This document shows, piece by piece, positions 15,299 through 17,874 of a stretch of 17,874 bases of DNA. The stretch spans positions 1 through 17,874 of the forward strand of contig CALCEM010000070.1 in assembly GCA_937900285.1 (NCBI GenBank). The letters are read 5' to 3'. This stretch comes from an uncultured Fretibacterium sp. Lineage in GTDB: Bacteria > Synergistota > Synergistia > Synergistales > Aminobacteriaceae. The notes under the pieces are model-generated. The model was not told where the DNA came from. It saw only the letters and a program-made list of their open reading frames with translations, and did no database searches. Positions within the stretch are counted from its first letter, which is position 1, and every line of letters starts with the position of its first letter. Both the position numbers and the translations under genes were made by a program.

Positions 15299-17087
15299 CG
15301 ACCTGCATAAACGCTAAAAATGCTTCTTGCGGTATTGATACTTTTCCTATTTGCTTCATACGTTTTTTACCTTCTTTTTGCTTCTCAAGTAATTTGCGTT
15401 TCCTCGTAATATCTCCGCCGTAACATTTTGCTAAAACATCTTTTCTCAATGCTTTAACGTTCACTCTGACTATTACGCGCTTGCCGACTGAAGCCTGTAT
15501 CGGAATTTCAAATAATTGGCTTGGAATTAATTCTTTTAATTTCGTGACTGCTGCATGACCGCGATTATAAGCTTGATCTTTATGACATATAAAAGAAAAT
15601 GCATCTGCCGCTTCACCGTTCACTAAAATATCAACTCGAACTAATTCCGAAGCCCTCAAGCCTATAAACTCATAATCTAATGAAGCATATCCGCGAGTTT
15701 GAGATTTTAATTTATCGTGAAAATCAATTATAAATTCTGATAACGGCATCTCATAAATTAATCTGACGCGTTCCGGCGTTAAATAATCCATTGATTTATA
15801 TGTCCCGCGTTTATCTTGAACCAGCTGCATAACTCTCCCGGTAAATTCTGACGGCATGAAAACGGATAATTTTATATAAGGCTCGCGAATTTCTGAAATT
15901 TCTCCAACATCAGGAAAATCTCCCGGCCTATGAGCTTCAATAATTTCGCCCGAAGTTTTGACGACTTCATAAATTACATTTGGTGCAGTTGCTACTAATT
16001 CCACGTTATATTCTTCGCGCAGTCTTTCCCGCACGACATCCATGTGTAACAGTCCCAAAAATCCGCAACGAAATCCAAAGCCTAAAGCCTCCGAAGTTTC
16101 AGGCTCGTAAGTTATGGCGGAATCATTTAAGCATAATTTTTCCAGCGCGTCACGTAATTGCGGATAATTGTCACGCTCAACAGGATAAAAACCGCAAAAT
16201 ACTACGCTTTTAATTTTTTTGTAACCAGGTAAAGCATTTTGAGCCGGGTTATTTGCGTCCGTAATTGTGTCGCCGACCTGAGCTTCTGCTAAAGTTTTTA
16301 TGCTCGCCGTAATATATCCGACTTCACCGGGACCAAGCGAATCAACTGGAGTAAATCCCGGTTTAAATACTCCAACTTCATCGACTGGATAAATAATATT
16401 ATTCTGCATAAATAAAATATTTTGTCCGGCCTTAACACTCCCATTTATAACGCGAATATAACAAATTACTCCGCGATAATTATCGTAAACAGAATCAAAA
16501 ATTAAAGCTTGCAACGGAGCATTTATATCACCTTCGGGAGCTGGAATATTTTTCACGATGCTCTCTAAAATTTCGTTTACTCCTCTTCCGTCTTTTGCAC
16601 TCGTTAAAATTGCGTTGTCCGCATCGAGTCCTACAACATCTTTAATTTCTTGTTTAGCGTTATCCGGTCTGGCTGAAGGTAAATCAATTTTATTTATTAC
16701 CGGTAAAATTTCGAGTCCCTGTTCAATTGCCTGGTACGCATTCGCGACTGTTTGAGCTTCAACGCCCTGACTCGCATCAACAACTAATAAAGCACCTTCG
16801 CAAGCAGCTAACGACCTCGAAACTTCGTAAGCAAAATCAACATGGCCGGGAGTGTCGATCAAATTTAAAATATATTCTTGGCCGTTTTGTGCTTTATAAT
16901 TCATTCGTACCGGGACTAACTTAATAGTAATTCCGCGTTCACGTTCCAGTGTTAAGGAATCTAAAATTTGATTTTTCATATCACGTTTATTAATTGTTCC
17001 GGTATTTTCGAGCAGACGATCTGCCAGAGTTGATTTACCGTGATCTATGTGAGCGATTATACAAAAATTTCTGATATTTTTTTGCAA
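15282..17087 (-). CDS. lepA: Elongation factor 4
   Basis: EF4 is a translational GTPase that acts on stalled or backtranslocating ribosomes. It has G1 AHIDHGKST (12-20), the switch region with LERERGITIK, G3 DTPGHVDF, G4 NKIDL, and the C-terminal LepA domain with the RGHAAVTKLKELIP and KRKLLEKQKEGKKRM segments that are specific to LepA. Length 601 is normal. The start is a TTG at 17087 with GGGAGGTG (17105-17098) ten bases upstream. No ATG lies in frame at the expected place, and the MQKNIRNFCIIAHIDHGKS N-terminus agrees with the family. It is followed by overlapping hemW. Transcription runs out of the divergent region opposite the solute-binding protein gene. Confidence 0.97.
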   Translation of the reverse strand: MQKNIRNFCIIAHIDHGKSTLADRLLENTGTINKRDMKNQILDSLTLERERGITIKLVPVRMNYKAQNGQEYILNLIDTPGHVDFAYEVSRSLAACEGALLVVDASQGVEAQTVANAYQAIEQGLEILPVINKIDLPSARPDNAKQEIKDVVGLDADNAILTSAKDGRGVNEILESIVKNIPAPEGDINAPLQALIFDSVYDNYRGVICYIRVINGSVKAGQNILFMQNNIIYPVDEVGVFKPGFTPVDSLGPGEVGYITASIKTLAEAQVGDTITDANNPAQNALPGYKKIKSVVFCGFYPVERDNYPQLRDALEKLCLNDSAITYEPETSEALGFGFRCGFLGLLHMDVVRERLREEYNVELVATAPNVIYEVVKTSGEIIEAHRPGDFPDVGEISEIREPYIKLSVFMPSEFTGRVMQLVQDKRGTYKSMDYLTPERVRLIYEMPLSEFIIDFHDKLKSQTRGYASLDYEFIGLRASELVRVDILVNGEAADAFSFICHKDQAYNRGHAAVTKLKELIPSQLFEIPIQASVGKRVIVRVNVKALRKDVLAKCYGGDITRKRKLLEKQKEGKKRMKQIGKVSIPQEAFLAFMQVDGEKK

Positions 17088-17191
17088 AGTTTATAAGCAC
17101 CTCCCAAATTTCAAGTAAATATAACATAAAATAAAATCGCAGCGTAAAATATAATTTATAAGAAATTTTTTTTAGGAGGAATAGTTTTATT
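17088..17191. promoter_or_regulatory. Divergent lepA / solute-binding-protein intergenic region
   Basis: The 104-base gap holds a ribosome binding site for each gene: GGGAGGTG (17105-17098, minus) for lepA and AGGAGG (17174-17179, plus) 12 bases before the solute-binding protein ATG. A TATAAT at 17150-17155 is a likely -10 for the plus-strand gene. For lepA, TATATT at 17121-17116 on the minus strand is a weak candidate. No convincing -35 boxes or hairpin are visible. Confidence 0.45.
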
Positions 17192-17874
17192 ATGAGAAAA
17201 TTTTTAAGCGCATTAATTCTAATTTTAGTGTTTTCATTTTCGGCCAGTGCAAAAGATACAAGGATCGGAGTTATTGCGCTCTTGGACGAAGCAAAATTTA
17301 ATGACAGTGCAAAAAGTTTTTTTCTTGAGGGCGGCTCGTTGTTTTCAAACGCTCACGAAGATTATAACGTGTCATATGTTTTTTATGACAATTTGCAATC
17401 TATGTTAATGGCTTTAAATTCCGGTGTGATTGATGAACTTGGCACATTCGCAGTAACTGCAAGATATATTTTATCGACCAACGAAAATTATAAATTATCC
17501 TGCATTGATTATAATGATGCGCCTTCATATTTTTCGTTTGGATTCTTGAGGGGTAAAGGCGAAAATTTACGCGACAAAATAAATAATGCGCTTATGAACA
17601 TGAGAGCGGATGGGACTTTAAATAAATTAATTCTTGATTACACTCTTGAAGCCGGAATAACTCCGCAAGCTGTAAAATTTGAAAAATTTGACGGAGCAGA
17701 TGAAATTAAAGTGGCTGTAACTGGTGATATACCTCCGCTTGATTTTGTAAACGCAGCTGGCGAACCTGCAGGATTTAACACGGCAATACTTGCGGAAATC
17801 GGTAAACGTTTAAAATTAAATATAAAAGTTTTAAATATTGATACGGTTGCAAAAACTGCGGCTTTAACTTCCGG
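17192..17874 (+). CDS. Tandem amino-acid-type ABC solute-binding protein, 3' end outside window
   Basis: Binds a small solute, probably a polar amino acid, in the periplasm for an ABC importer. Only the first 227 codons are present and the frame is open to the window edge. The N-terminus is a signal peptide (MRKFLSALILILVFSFSASA, cleavage after residue 20). Residues 24-155 look like one SBP family 3 domain of reduced size: it ends in DGTLNKLILDYTLEAG, the usual C-terminal helix of that family. At about 172 a second domain begins, with IKVAVTGDIPPLDFV and GEPAGFNTAILAEIGKRLKL, the classic N-terminal lobe signature. A two-domain fusion is therefore likely, with the first domain possibly unable to bind ligand. 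It has a good ribosome binding site. No permease or ATPase gene is visible in the window. Confidence 0.8.
   Translation, partial: MRKFLSALILILVFSFSASAKDTRIGVIALLDEAKFNDSAKSFFLEGGSLFSNAHEDYNVSYVFYDNLQSMLMALNSGVIDELGTFAVTARYILSTNENYKLSCIDYNDAPSYFSFGFLRGKGENLRDKINNALMNMRADGTLNKLILDYTLEAGITPQAVKFEKFDGADEIKVAVTGDIPPLDFVNAAGEPAGFNTAILAEIGKRLKLNIKVLNIDTVAKTAALTS

Noticed and set aside
15980..16924. Plus-strand frames inside lepA (15980-16213, 16558-16755, 16727-16924)
   Set aside because: Antisense shadows of a strongly conserved GTPase gene, with no domain similarity.
1..17874. CRISPR arrays, tRNA or rRNA genes and insertion sequences
   Set aside because: No spaced direct repeats, no tRNA-like cloverleaf runs and no transposase frames were seen. 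The gaps between genes are too short for most of them.

Overview
The window is AT-rich (about one third G+C by eye), very compact bacterial DNA. Genes mostly overlap or lie within about 12 bases of each other. No tRNA, rRNA, CRISPR array, insertion sequence or phage gene is visible. The organism is a bacterium, probably a diderm (Gram-negative-type) one: there is an LpxL/HtrB-type lipid A acyltransferase, a periplasmic-type lytic transglycosylase with a signal peptide, and a tandem periplasmic solute-binding protein. A gut-type Synergistota-like anaerobe would fit the gene mix, but that is a low-confidence guess and not something the sequence proves.

Layout. (1) 1-849, plus strand: the 3' part of an SGNH-like cell-surface protein gene, ending at a bidirectional terminator (861-899). 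(2) 7229 down to 902, minus strand: an operon of slt (lytic transglycosylase), tilS (tRNA-Ile lysidine synthetase), a long SbcC-like coiled-coil/zinc-hook protein with no ATPase head, and a family 2 glycosyltransferase. (3) A short divergent promoter region (7230-7309) with a palindromic -10 element. (4) 7310-11153, plus strand: tyrS, a small glycosyltransferase-like protein, and a complete Type II restriction-modification pair (C5 methyltransferase plus Eco47II-family nuclease, predicted GGNCC) in one tight run. (5) 11214-14181, plus strand: an LpxL-like acyltransferase, queD, folE2 and a HlyD-like membrane-anchored protein. (6) 17087 down to 14195, minus strand: lepA-hemW, convergent with the previous unit. 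(7) A second divergent intergenic region, then the 5' part of a tandem amino-acid-type solute-binding protein gene running off the window.

How the genes work together: FolE2 and QueD catalyse successive steps from GTP towards the 7-deazaguanine (queuosine) precursor. TyrS, TilS and LepA serve translation. Slt, the two glycosyltransferases, the acyltransferase and the SGNH protein all point to envelope building. The R-M pair looks like an acquired defence module placed behind tyrS.

The most unusual item is the 811-residue protein at 1858-4293. It keeps both arms of an SbcC coiled coil and the CPLCG zinc hook, but has neither the Walker A half nor the signature/Walker B half of the ATPase. It has its own good ribosome binding site and an intact reading frame, so it looks like a real headless hook protein rather than debris.
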